Assembly: GCF_949987535.1 (NCBI RefSeq)
Contig: NC_080082.1
Span: 31,470,011-31,534,010 of the forward strand
From: Balaenoptera acutorostrata
Lineage: Eukaryota > Chordata > Mammalia > Artiodactyla > Balaenopteridae
Reading direction: 5' to 3'
Length of the DNA: 64,000 nt
The stretch's first letter is position 1. Every line of letters begins with the position of its first letter. Positions 49,885 through 61,294 of the stretch are shown piece after piece. The notes below the pieces were generated by a model. The model was given only the letters and a program-made list of their open reading frames with translations. It was not told the DNA's origin and did not search any database. The position numbers and the translations under genes were made by a program.

Positions 49885-51128
49885 TGTTTTTGTTACTAAA
49901 ACCAGTGACACAACATCAAAGGCATGATCCATGAAAGAAATAACTGATAAGCTGGACTTCATTAAAATTTAAAACTTCTGCTCTGTGAAAGACACTGTCA
50001 AGAGAATGAGAAGATAAACCACAGACTGGGAGAAAATATTTGCAAAAGAGTTATCTGATAAAGGACTGTTATCCAAAATATACAAAGAACTCTTAAAACT
50101 CAACAATAAGGAAATAAACAACCCAATTTAAATATGGGCCAGAGATCTGAACAGAAACCTCACCGAAGAAGATAGACAGATGGGAGGTAAGCATACAAGA
50201 AGATGCTCTACAGCATATGTTACCATAAAACAACAAATTAAAATTACAGCAAGTTACCACTATACACTTATTAGAATGGCCAAAATCTGGAAAACTGACA
50301 GCACCTAATGCTGACAAGAATGTGACACAACAGCAACTCTCAAGCATTGCTGGTGGAATGTTTGGAAGACAGTTTGGCAGTTTCTTACAAACCTAAACGT
50401 ATTCTTACCATACAACCCAGCAATCAAGCTCCTTGATATTTACCCAAGTGAGTTGAAAACATATGTCCACACAAAAACCCACATACGGATGTTTATAGGA
50501 GCTTTATTCATAAATGCCAAAACTTGGAACAACCAAGATGTCCTCAATGGATGAATGGATAAATAAACTGTGGTACATTCAGACAATGGAAAGTTATTCG
50601 GTACTAAAAAGAAATGAACCATGAAAGCCTTGAAAAGACACAAAGAAAACTTAAATGCATATTACTAAGTGAAAGAAGCCAATCTGAAAAGGCTACATAC
50701 TGTATGATTCCAACTATATGATATCCTATAAAAGGCAAAACTATGGAGACAGAGAAAATATCTGTAGTTACCAGGAGTTAGGGGGGAGGGAGGAATGAAT
50801 AGGTGGAGTACAGAGGATTTTAAGCACAGTGAAACTACTCTGTATGATACTATAATTGTGGACACATGTCATTATACATTTGTCCAAATCCATAGAATGT
50901 ACAACACCAAGAGTGAACCCTAATGTAAACTATGGACTTAATGATGTGTCAATGTAAGTTCACCGAACGTAATAAATGTACCACTCAGGGGCTAAATGTT
51001 GATGGCAGGGGAGACTGTGCACGTGCAGGGGGAATGGGGGAAGACAATTATGTACTCTCTGTACTTAGCACTCTATTTTGCTATGAACCCAAAACTGCTC
51101 TAAAAAATAAAGTCTATTTTTAAAACTA
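49885..51128 (+). mobile_element. L1MA/MB-type 3' half, collinear
   Basis: ORF2 C-terminal half in order: AAGCTGGACTTCATTAAAAT, GACTGGGAGAAAATATTTGC, CATTGCTGGTGGAATGTTTG, ACAACCCAGCAATCAAGCTC, ATGGATGAATGGATAAATAA. The 3'UTR follows with GTAGTTACCAGGAGTTAGGG and TGTAACACC-like sequence, ending AATAAAGTCTATTTTTAAAA. Many stops; about 1.24 kb without interruption. Confidence 0.88.
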
Positions 51129-51839
51129 CGGAATAGCCTACCATTTTTTCCTCACATTCTGCTTCTTTGAAGCCCTGGAGCTGTTTAGTTATTAAGAAGC
51201 TCTTTCATATAAGAGTCTTGGGTGACAGTATAGCTTCAAACTGTATGAAAACAGAGACAGCTGAGTCCACTGAACGAGGTTCACCACTTCTGCTTCTAAC
51301 TGACCACATGCCCGTAATTAGGTCAACTTCCTGGACATTTCACCTCCACCTGAATATGAGCATATTTGACTAAATGGTTCTAAAATCACCTGCACCTTGA
51401 AACTGTGATTCTTTTATTTTTATTTTCCATTTTTTATTTCCACAGTCAGAAGCTGGTAAGGTTTCAGGGCCATTGTCACACTGGACCCAAGTAATCTAGA
51501 GAGAACTTAACTTTGGAAGTCAGACAGTAACTTGTAGTGGTTAAATAAGAGGAAAGATGTTGCAGGACCAGAGATATAAGCCAGCAAACCTGGCAGCACC
51601 CTGTCCTCCGCAGAGGAGAGACTCAGAGCTGACAGAAGATCCCTTGTGATTTACACAGAGAGGTTCTCAAGCACACATTCCTCCCCAATAAGGGAAGAAT
51701 CGAATGATTCAGTATGGATATTCTGAAGGGACACAGCTAGAACACAAGACACACAGAGAAAATCTTTATGAAATGGAAGGAAAAAGAACTGTGAATGTTT
51801 ATCAGATTTTATATTCTTAAAAGGTAAAAAGAGGATTGC
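51129..51839. other. Intergenic, nothing recognised
   Basis: Unique-looking sequence with no landmark. Confidence 0.3.
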
Positions 51840-51956
51840 ACTGTGGTAATGGCAGAATAACAACTAAACTAACCTCTGGATAAATATATTAAAAAAACAC
51901 AAATATTTGAATGCGCTGGACAAAGTCCCAAAGCAGGTAAAAACTGGAGAAATATC

Positions 51957-51988
51957 CCTCTCTCTTCTCTGTGTCTCTCTCTGTCTCG

Positions 51989-52077
<89 letters not shown>
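51957..52077 (+). repeat. Compound (TC)n-(TGTC)n-(TC)n-(AC)n microsatellite
   Basis: About 120 bp of nearly pure pyrimidine on one strand followed by an alternating purine-pyrimidine AC tract (about 52047-52076). Long open frames on both strands here are repeat artefacts. Confidence 0.95.
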
Positions 52078-52079
<2 letters not shown>

Positions 52080-52192
52080 CTCTTTGCCTGAGGGCAGGCC
52101 TTAGTCAGCTACTATGCATCTGACTAAACCTCAAACACTTAGTCTCAGAGGCATGAATAATCAGAGGAGTTTAGGGTGACCACAGCAGTTAT

Positions 52193-52583
52193 GGAATCTA
52201 AGGAAAAAAAAAAAAAAGGTCATGAAGAACCTAGTGGCAAGACGGGAATAAAGACACAGACCTACTAGAGAATGGATTTCAGGATATGGGGAGGGGGAAG
52301 GGTAAGATGTGACAAAGTGAGAGAGTGGCATGGACATATATACACTACCAAACGTAAAATAGATAGCTAGTGGGAAGCAGCCACATAGCACAGGGAGATC
52401 AGCTCGGTGCTTTGTGACAACCTAGAGGGGTGGGATAGGGAGGGTGGGAGGGAGGGAGATGCAAGAGGGAAGAGATATGGGAACATATGTATATGTATAA
52501 CTGATTCACTTTGTTGTAAAGCAGAAACTGACACACCATTGTAAAGCAATTATACTCCAATAAAGTTGTTAAAAAAAAAAAAA
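52193..52583 (+). mobile_element. L1 3'UTR insertion
   Basis: Begins at the end of ORF2 (TATGGAATCTAAGG), then poly-A, GGCAAGACGGGAATAAAGAC, GAAGCAGCCACATAGCACAG, GATAGGGAGGGTGGGAGGGA, GTAAAGCAATTATACTCCAA, TAAAGTTGTT and an A-tail. It is very similar to the L1 at 42.6-42.96 kb, so it comes from the same young subfamily. Confidence 0.92.
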
Positions 52584-53770
52584 AGAAAGCAGGAAGTTGG
52601 GGGAACATCATGAAAAGAAGTGATCCACAGAGGGGGGAGCCCTAAATTTAGTGTACAAACTCTACTCAGATCTCTGGCTATCTCTGACCTACACACGCAT
52701 GGGGCAGATTTCAAGCAGTCCAACTAAGGATAAAAGAACCAAACTGAGATTTCAGTTGCTGTCCACCACAGAAGAGATACAATTTGGAGTTTGAATTCAC
52801 CCAAATTAACTGCTCATTAAGTAGACACACAAACAAAAAAGAAATCAAGAGTCTTCAGAGGAATATAATGAATTCACAGTCTTTACAACATATCATTCAT
52901 AATATTCAGGATATTATCCAATATTACCAGACCTACAAAGACATAGGAAAATGTCATCCATACTCAAGAGAGAAGGTAACCAATGGAGACACTAACCCTA
53001 AAATGATCCAGAAGTTGGGATTCTCAGACAGGGTTTTAAAGCAGCTATTATAACTATGCTCAGTAATGTAAAGAAAAGTGTGCTTGTGTAACAAAGGAAC
53101 AAATAGGAAATCTAGGCAGAGAAATGGAAACGATTAAAAAGAACCAAAGTGGAAATTCTAGAACCAAGAATTAAAATCCAAAATTAAAAATGGACAGCTG
53201 ATTGTAGATAACAAAAGAGTGAGATTAAAAATGTATCCGTAGATACTACTCTATCGAGCACAGTGAAAAAATTTTCAAAAGTGAACAAAGCCTCAGTGAT
53301 CTGTGGGAAAATATGATAAAAAATCTAGTATACATGTAATTGGAATCCTAAAAATAGAGAAGAGATGAAATGGAAAAAATATTTGAAGAAACCAAAACAG
53401 GACATATAAAAGTAAACCACACCTATCATATCATAGTCAATCTGCTGAAAACTAAAAATACAGAGAGAATCTTGAGCAGCCAAAGATAAATGACATATTA
53501 CATGTAGGGGAAGAATGCTACAAATGATCTCTGGCTTATCATTAGAAAAAATGGAGGCCAGAAAACAGGGAAATCACATCTTTAAAATGCTGAGAGAAAA
53601 AAAATGCCAACTCATAATTCTACATCAACAAATATCCTTCAAGAATAAGGCAAAGTGAAAATATTTTCTATAAATATAAAGTAAGAGAATTTGCCACCAG
53701 CAGACCTGCACTACAAAAGGAAGTTCTTCAGGCTGGAGGGAAACAATACTGAATAGAAAGTAGCCATTAA

Positions 53771-54172
53771 ACTTGCCATTAATAATGTAAAAGACTTCTG
53801 ACTGAACATCACCATCACTGGGGTAATGAAATATTACATAATCGTTGGTGCTCTTCACCAAATATTTCTGCTTTTCCTCCTTTTAGGCATCTGGTAGAAT
53901 TGCCAATTCCACTTATTGTAGTTGAGTGTGGTCATATAACTTGCTTTAGTCTACAACATGTGGCAGAAACTTTATCGAAGTGTACAGTTTGCTTCATTTT
54001 CTATTTTTCCAGCCCTAGCAGTCATGAAAACACAGAGATAGCATAGACTAGGTCTTGAGTCTTCCCACAAATCATCTCTTAGACAATAATTCATTTCCAC
54101 CACCAGCCAACTGTGAGATCCTGCCTGGACTCCTTCCCCTCAGTCTCATTTTCCTTACAGTAAATGGAGGTG
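53771..54172. other. Intergenic, possible LTR fragment
   Basis: The stretch 53885-54050 (GAATTGCCAATTCCACTTAT, GTGGTCATATAACTTGCTTT) weakly resembles an MLT1 LTR. The rest is not recognised. Confidence 0.3.
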
Positions 54173-54180
54173 GTGTAGGG

Positions 54181-54400
54181 CAGCGGTCCCCAACCTTTTT
54201 GACACCAGGGACCAGTTTTGTGGAAGACAATTTTTCCATGGACGGGGGAGGTGGGGGGGAATAGTTCAGGCGGTAATGCGAGCAATGGGGAGCGGCAGAT
54301 GAAGCTTCACTCGCTTGCTGCTCACCTCCTGCTGTGCAGCCCGGTTCCTAACAGGCCGAGGACCAGTACCGGGCCACGGCCCACGGGTTGGGGACCCCTG
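54181..54400. mobile_element. hAT MITE with perfect 8-bp duplication
   Basis: 220 bp with inverted ends: CAGCGGTCCCCAACC at the left; the right end reads CAGGGGTCCCCAACC on the other strand (14 of 15). GTGTAGGG flanks it at 54173-54180 and 54401-54408. The interior has GACCAGTTTTGTGGAAGACA, CGGTAATGCGAGCAATGGGG and CCGGTTCCTAACAGGCCGAG. No coding capacity; subfamily not named. Confidence 0.92.
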
Positions 54401-54408
54401 GTGTAGGG

Positions 54409-55149
54409 GAACCAAGATGGGGATTGTAACGTTGCACTAGTTAACCTCCAAGATCCCATCTGGCTCCAGCGTTCTGTAATTGCAGGACTCTGAGAAGTAG
54501 GTACACATCCGTCTAGTCACAAATCCTGGAATTCTGTCTATTTCATGGTTTGCTGGCTGAAGAGGTTTCAAAAAGCTGCAATATGTGATGGGACCCAACG
54601 CAAGCTTTAATAATTCAAAAGCGGGGCGGAGCTGGTATTGACCAAGATGCAAAACAAAATACATCTATAAAAGAAATGGGCCCCATTCAAAGACATAAAT
54701 CATGCTTCCTGCTCACATATTTCCCGCTGTACTTTCCCTGAAGCTTTGTTGTTCATTTTTCTCACCATCAGTAAGTAAAAATTGTTTGTTACATGTGTGA
54801 CAACTTAGTGTTTTCCCTTCTGAGCCATGGTGCTCTCCAGTTAAGGGGCACATATTCTTTGCACCTGTTCTGATTGTCATTGGCGTTATTAAAGAAAAAG
54901 CCTTTCCACTTGGGTTTATTCAGAGAGAGTTAACATCTGATTTTACATGGAACTATTTAAAAGAAAAAAAAGCAACATGGCCTGAAGCGCTTCTAGCATA
55001 GGGTGTGGAAGTATTTGATGTCCTGGTGCTTGTTCATAAAAGAATGTTGTTTTGAAATGTGCAGTGAAGTCAGGGAACAGAGATCCAAAGAAAGTTCCCA
55101 TTGACATAAAATCAAATCAACCCCCTCCCCAAAATACTTCCCTCTCGGA
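54409..55149. other. Intergenic, nothing recognised
   Basis: No repeat or gene recognised. Confidence 0.3.
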
Positions 55150-55615
55150 CCACAGGGCCCCTTGGCTCTGTGCCCACCATCTGTGCTCAGGGAGGCCCCA
55201 GCCTTGCTGCCTGGAGTGATGTGTGAATATGGGCTTGTCCCAGTCAGGGCACTGATGAAGGTCATTTGTGTACCAGGACCCACAGTACCGAGGCAGCCCC
55301 AGTGGCCTGGAAGACACCTCACTGTCAAGGAAACCAAACATACACCAATCACAATCCTCCAACTCAGCTTTAGTCAGCTCACCTTCCCCTACAAAACAAG
55401 ACCCACTCACCTTGCAAGGAAAGCCCCGACCAGCCAATCATGCACTGCTTCTGCGTCGCCTCTTCTAACATCTATAGAACTCCCCGTTGCCCAAAGTCCC
55501 TTGGGAAGAGTGCCCCACTTCTTGTGAGGCACTGTACTCCCCCAGTGCATGGATTATTTTCCCTTGAATAAAGGAATCAAACTTGATACTAAATTGTTTA
55601 ATTTTTGTCACTTGA
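55150..55615 (+). mobile_element. Solo-LTR-like segment of an endogenous retrovirus
   Basis: The layout is that of an LTR: CCAAT-type words (ACACCAATCAC near 55342, AGCCAATCATG near 55432), a TATAGAAC at 55473, CCCCACTTCTTGTGAGGCAC, then AATAAA at 55567-55572 followed by T-rich sequence and a CA-type end near 55610. No gag, pol or env reading frame is nearby. The borders are not proven because the TG...CA ends and a 4-6 bp duplication were not clearly seen. Confidence 0.5.
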
Positions 55616-56219
55616 CAGCACTAACGGGCAGGAGGAGAGACATTTGTCAATGGTGAACCAGTCTCTGAAGGTACTCTGCAAGAGTGTATCACCCAGGTAG
55701 CAGCCCTTCCCCATGAACCCATGGTTCGTGGATTATGCTTTTCTTTAAAGCCAAACAAAATGTCTCAAGCCCCCAGGCAGGGCGAGGACCAAGGTGAGGT
55801 GAGGGAAGTACTTGCCCTGGGCACATTTCAAGTGTGCCAATAACTCAGCCGTCAAGGTAAGTCATATTTTAATGCAAGTTTTTAAGAATCATAGATTAAT
55901 ACAAAAAAAACCCCATGATGAATGAATTATCAACATTTCAAGTAAAGACGGGATCCATAACAATGCATTGCTCAGTCATATTGCGGCCTGAGGCAAAAGG
56001 AATACACTGGCTCTGTCTTTATTTAAAATTTTGATATTTTGTTCATCATAGACCTCTGTATTTTGATTGTTTAAATGTTGAATTAAAATATGATTTATCT
56101 TTAGGGCGCACCCTGAAATGTGCCCGAGGCAGTGCCTCACCCGCCTCACCCTGTCCCAGCCCTGACCCACACACTCTGCAGTGACAGGATCGGCCTCCCG
56201 TCCACCCTCCCACACTCTC
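55616..56219. other. Intergenic, nothing recognised
   Basis: Mixed composition. No gene or named repeat. Confidence 0.3.
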
Positions 56220-56233
56220 AAAAGTCACCTTTC

Positions 56234-56595
56234 GGGCTTCCCTGGTGGCGCAGTGGTTGAGAATCTGCCTGCTAATGCAGGGGACACGGGTTCGAGCCCT
56301 GGCCTGGGAAGATCCCACATGCCGCAGAGCGGCTGGGCCCGTGAGCCACAACTGCTGAGCCTGCGCGTCTGGAGCCTGTGCTCCGCGACGGTGAGAGGCC
56401 CGCGCATCGCGATGAAGAGTGGCCCCCGCTTGCCACAACTGGAGAAAGCCCTTGCACAGAAACGAAGACCCAACACAGCCAAAATCAATCAATCAATCAA
56501 TCAAACATACGCATCTGATTCAAGATCCTCATTAAAAAAAAAAAAAAAAAAAAAAAGTTCTCATTGAAGAAAAAAAAAAATTTAAAAAAAAAAAA
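56234..56595 (+). mobile_element. CHR SINE with extra A-rich 3' segments in one duplication
   Basis: Head GGGCTTCCCTGGTGGCGC, A and B boxes, body to about 56485, then an (ATCA)n tail to about 56506. Extra sequence follows: CATACGCATCTGATTCAAG, a long A run, GTTCTCATTGAAG, and more A runs. AAAAGTCACCTTTC lies before (56220-56233) and after (56596-56609) all of this, so it arrived as one unit. Confidence 0.88.
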
Positions 56596-56609
56596 AAAAG
56601 TCACCTTTC

Positions 56610-57639
56610 CCAGGTGGTGGAGGAAGACAGGGTTTGCTAAGAATCTGTTCCTTGTCAGTGGTCACTGCAGCCCGACCCTCTGTTGTCATTCATCTCCTCA
56701 TGTCTGTCCGTTCCGGCCTCGGGCTTCTCCTGCGTGTCAGGAATTGCACCAGCATCTCCCAAGCACACTGTTGTATGTGACCAACTTTTACTTACTTAAG
56801 GTCTTGGGCAGAGCAGATCAGAGAGGCAGCAGGTGATCACAGCCCATAATTACTGCACTAGCCAGAAACAGCTCTAAATTGGAAGTTGCTACTCCTCAGT
56901 TTTCCTAGATCTCATCAGCCATTGCCTCCTGGCAACACAAGACGTTACTGGCGGGGGGGGGGGCTCTTCACTCCCATCTCTTTTTCTAGGACCCCAAACT
57001 CCTTCTCGAGGTCTCAACAGGTAAGTCCCTAAATCCTTTCACTTGCGCACAACTGAACTCTTCTTTGTCTAAACCTCCTCACCTAGCCCTGGCCCTGGTC
57101 ACGCCTTTCTCAGTCCCGCAGGCCCATTAAAGGGGTCTCTCCAAATACCAGAAGCGTTTTACCTCTGTGTGGAACTCTCCCAAGGGGCCAAGGGGCTGCA
57201 GCAGTGGCAACTTTTGCGCCAACCTTTTTTCTCCTCCTGTGTTAAATCAAATACAGGATTTAATGGCCTGTGCACAGGTCTGAGAGTCACCCGTAGTAAA
57301 GGCTGTCTTTTTCATCACGGTCCTCAGCTCCACGACCTGGGCCTGGCACAGGGCAAATGCTGGATGAAGCTGCCATATCCATCAGGTGGAGGGAGGGGGG
57401 AGGGGGAAGGGGGGAGGGGGAAATCACGCCCAAGCACGCGGCCGCCATGCTGCTCATTCTAAGGCTCCTTAGGTTCCAGAGTCCCAAGAGGCTTTCAGGA
57501 AGGCTCTAGCTCACCCCCTCCTGCCTGAGTGCTGCTTGTGCCCCAGCTCCCTCTCTCTCCCCCACATCAAGGCTCCTCCCCAGAAGATGCTCAGCTCCTG
57601 ATGCCACAGCACAGAGCCAAAGCCCCCGAGTCTGAGCAG
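56610..57639. other. Intergenic, GC rising, G-run at 57386-57420
   Basis: No gene was recognised. A run of ten G lies near 56951 and a GGGGGA-type tract at 57386-57420. Several CpGs surround 57430-57445 but not enough for a CpG island. Confidence 0.35.
57386..57420 (+). repeat. Purine-only G-rich tract
   Basis: Runs of three to six G separated by single or double A over about 35 bases. It has enough G runs for a G-quadruplex. Confidence 0.85.
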
Positions 57640-57860
57640 GTGTCAGAGAAGAGCCTGGGTTCGAATCCCAGCTCCCCCTGCGCCCTGGCGGCACGACCCA
57701 TGCCCGCTTCATCGTCTCTCCGGGCCTCAGTTTCCACCTCTGCAGAGTGAGAATCATAAATAGTACTACCTCCGGCCACCACGGCTGGGGGGCTTAACCA
57801 AGCTCTCCCACGCTGCACGCTCAGGAGGGTGCCTGGCACACGGTAACACGCAAGCACGTC
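57640..57860 (+). mobile_element. MIR SINE, GC-rich copy
   Basis: GCCTGGGTTCGAATCCCAGC (B box and flank), CGGGCCTCAGTTTCCACCTC, GAGAATCATAAATAGTACTA, GGTGCCTGGCACACGGTAAC. It has an unusually well preserved GGTTCGAATCC B box. Confidence 0.88.
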
Positions 57861-60543
57861 AGCCACTCCTGCGACCTCCTGGCCTGGGGGAGGGGACTTT
57901 ATTTTTCAGGGTGAAGGAGGCAGACAGAGCAGCAGGTCGCCTTAGCGTGCCTGAGACCCGGGGCTGGGGTGCTCTCCCGTTCACCCTTGGTTGCGTGGGG
58001 TCTTTCCATTCCCAGCAGCACTAGAAGACCGGGAGGCCCCTGGGAAAAGATCCCTCTGCTCCAGAGGAGAAGAATCTTGAGGTTTTGAAGTGTAAACGAC
58101 CTTTAAGGCTGGAGCAATGGGAGTCAAGTGTGCGCACACATCACTTGAAACAGATCCCTGGCTTCAGAGGCAAACCCCAAACTCCCTGCCCGCAGGCCGG
58201 GCCTGGAATGGAGTCTGTCTAATGATAGTAATGCAAAGAGGCAGAAAGCCTGCCTTCTTAAGTGTTCGCATAAAACTTGGGCTTTAGAGCATTTTTTTTA
58301 TTTCCAGAGAAGAAGTCTTTGTGGGTGTACTGGGTCAAGGATGCCTTTTCAAAGCGTGCCCCACACCCCATATGGAAGAGCGCCTCAGGGAGGGCTAGGT
58401 TCCTGCAGAATACTTCACAGTAGGAGGGAAAAGGGGAACAGCCCCTGTCTGTCCTCCAGGTCAGTGAGAATTCCTCAGCTTGCTTTAGCCCCAGAGACCA
58501 GCTTCAGCTGTTGGACCCACCCCATGTTCTACCCCCAGCCCTACCTTCCTGCCCCCCATCCTTTACTGGCTTGAAAGATGCTATCAGAGTCCAGAGCCTC
58601 CATGTGGGCCCCAAAGGAACAGCTGGGACTCAGCCAGCCAGCACCATCACCTCCCAGGCAGCAAACAGGACCCCAAGACGCAGACTGACATAAGCTTTTT
58701 ACAAACCTCTCCGGAGCCAGCTGGCCTTCCCTACTTCAGAACCAAATGCCAGGAAACTCCGGCTGGCCCGCCAAGCCCCCAGGACTGCGGGATGAAGGAC
58801 TTGCTGACATGTGCCTTTGTCCTTCATTGCTCCGCTCCCCCGCCCTCCCCGCCTGCACTGCGCACCACAGCTCAGCAGAGCCAGCTGAGTCCACGCAGCT
58901 CTTAACGCAAGGCTGAGAAAGCCAGCCAGCAGACCGCTGGTTTCCCACCATGCCCATTCTCCACACGTTGCTGGGAATACACTGGATGGTCCTGGATCCA
59001 AGCAGCCATCCCAGACCCACTCCTGGTCGAAAAAGGAGACGGGTCAAGCCTTCCAACCAAAGGCCACCGCTCGTTTCTTGGTGAAAGCTGTGCTCCGCAG
59101 TCTCCCAGGATGCTCTCTGCTTTTCTCCCCTCTTCTTCTCCTCAAGGTGCACCATCACGATTTCTGTGACCTAACAGACCTGGACCACCTTAGGCCCCAG
59201 GCTTCCATCGGTATCACAGCCCGTCAGTGTCACGTGCAACAACTGAGAGCAACTGAAAAGAGAGCAAGATCTTCATCAGGGTTCTCGGGGAAAAAACAGC
59301 TGAAGAGATCCCAGGCTTACCCACCGCAGAACTGCTTGCCATCCATTCCTCCACCTCTCCGGTCCCTCCCCGCTTCTCCCCCAGGCCCCAGGCACCAAAA
59401 CAGCCTTAAGTCTCTTCTGTCTCCTCTCTCTCTCCAAACCTCTCTCCCTACCTCACCAGATCTGCTTCCACCCAAAAAAATCTTGCCTTTAAACTCTCCC
59501 TACTGCGGGCTGCTTCTGCAGCCCATTCTAATCCCCATATCAAAAGGCCCAAGAGCCTTGACGGCAAGCACCTCATTTCCCAGCTCCCCACCCCATGACT
59601 CCCAACTTCTATGATTTTGCCTGTCTTTACTGCTGTCGCCCCTTAACCTGTCATGTGCAAGCACGTCTCCTAATGATGCAAAAAGACCCAAACACCTCAA
59701 TTCTGGAAGCTTACCAAAGGTCAAGCATTTACTTATCCATTAAAACTCTCTGTGCTAGAGCAATTTACATTTGTATTTGCAAGGAAAACATAACTAGCCC
59801 AGCAGATAGCAATTTATGGCTTTTCTCCATTAACTCAAGCAGGCAAAAAGGAAGCACCACCGGCCATGCAAATCAAGTCCCCCTGGTCTTTCTCCCTCTA
59901 CCAAAGAAAAGAAAGAGAAGAAACCCTGCATCACCGCCACTCCCCACCCCCCCGGCTCAGGCCCGATCTCACTTTAAGAGTTTTGGGAGGCCCGGCCTCG
60001 GTGAGGAGGGGGCACACTTCAGGACTGAGAGTTTCCATGGCTTGGATCGTCAAAGTCCAGCGTTCCTGCAAGTTTTGACTTGAGCTGAGGTCAGTGCAGG
60101 ACGAGGGAGGGAAATGGGCTTAAATGCTGACTTCCTGGAAGGTCTTTTCCATTTTGTAATGTCGGCCGTGGGTCAGACCGTCTCAGGGAATAAGCTGTAA
60201 GTGGAGGTGAGTCTTTCCATATGTCTCACATGAAAATTGAAAACAATCAGCTAATGTAGTCCAGAATCCCTTCGAAACATTTGTATTGTTTCAAAAAACG
60301 AAAAGGAAAAATTTAAGCCCAGCTGAACTTCACGGGGTTTCTAATTAAAAGGTACAAAGCAGGAGAACAACTCACCCCCGAAATTAAGTCAAAGAGAGAT
60401 CTCAGTGTGCAACAGGTGGAGCTGTGAGTCCAAGTGGACATTTAATCAGCACAGTCTGATAAGGGTGATGGCATACTATAGCCAAGGAATTCTAAATTTG
60501 TTTGATGGGAGAAGAGAGGCTGGTGAACTCCTGAGAGATCATT
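57861..60543. other. Repeat-poor, GC-richer intergenic block
   Basis: About 2.7 kb without a named repeat. The 178- and 162-codon open frames on the + strand (59078, 59595) have low-complexity Pro/Ser-rich composition, no start context and no known domain, so I do not call them genes. The stretch about 59620-60410 has AT-rich motif-dense sequence and could be an enhancer; this is inference. Confidence 0.4.
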
Positions 60544-60558
60544 TAAAATAATTTTCTC

Positions 60559-60916
60559 GGGGCTTCCCTGGTGGCGCAGTGGTTGAGAATCTGCCTGCCA
60601 ATGCAGGGGACACGGGTTCGAGCCCTGGTCTGGGAAGATCCCACATGCCACGGAGCAACTGGGCCCGTGAGCCACAATTGCTGAGCCTGTGTGTCTGGAG
60701 CCTGTGCTCCGCAACGAGAGGCCTCGATAGTGAGGGACCCGCACACGGCGATGAAGAGTGGTCCCCGCTTGCCACAACTAGAGAAAGCCCTCGCACAGAA
60801 ATGAAGACCCAACACAGCCATAAATAAATAAAATAAAATAAATAATAATAATAATAAAAAAAAATTAAAAAAAAAAAAAGATATCCTTTAAAAAAAAATA
60901 AAAAATAAAAAAAAAA
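60559..60916 (+). mobile_element. CHR-type SINE with long A/T tail
   Basis: GGGGCTTCCCTGGTGGC, A and B boxes, full body to about 60820, then an AAATA-type tail with a short GATATCCTTT inside. The perfect 15-bp TAAAATAATTTTCTC lies at 60544-60558 and 60917-60931. Confidence 0.93.
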
Positions 60917-60931
60917 TAAAATAATTTTCTC

Positions 60932-61294
60932 AGTACTTACTTTGGGATTTGACATATACAGTGCAAGAAAGGTTGGGGAAGATAATGGACAGCCATTCCC
61001 TCTCAGGAGTGGCACTACACAGTGCAGTAGCAGACAATAGTCCCCTACTCCCTGCCCCTCAATACAGTCCCTCCCACAGATATATGAAATCCACTATTAG
61101 ACATTCTTTCCTTTGGATTAAACATTGTTAACAATCATGGGTAGAGAACACGTTTCTTCCAAATCCCCCAAAGACTAAGAGTTACATTTTATTTCCATTC
61201 TATTGTGGTGCCTCTACAGGAGAGTGTGGAGGTATTTAGTTTCAGAATGACTCAGGTAATTTTTTTTTAATTTCTAATTACCAAAGTGATACAT
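60932..61294. other. Intergenic, nothing recognised
   Basis: No gene or repeat recognised. Confidence 0.3.

Larger units (their letters stand above)
51840..53770 (+). mobile_element. HAL1-like / old L1 5' and ORF1 region
   Basis: A 5' part (CTAACCTCTGGATAAATATA, CATCTGACTAAACCTCAAAC) is followed by ORF1-like sequence: CATTCATAATATTCAGGATA, ATTACCAGACCTACAAAGAC, CTTCAAGAATAAGGCAAAGT, GCAGACCTGCACTACAAAAG. It ends without ORF2, which fits HAL1, the half-L1 that carries only ORF1. Interrupted by a microsatellite and an L1 3'UTR. Confidence 0.6.

Noticed and set aside
51864..52104. Overlapping 60-70 codon frames of Cys/Val and Arg/Glu repeats
   Set aside because: Translations of the compound microsatellite.
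56046..56567. 148-codon minus and 128-codon plus frames
   Set aside because: Translated CHR SINE plus flanking A-rich tail, with no protein-family similarity beyond other SINE copies.
59078..60083. Frames of 178 and 162 codons, considered as possible new genes
   Set aside because: Low-complexity Pro/Ser/Leu composition, no domain, no promoter or splice context. In GC-rich DNA such frames occur by chance.
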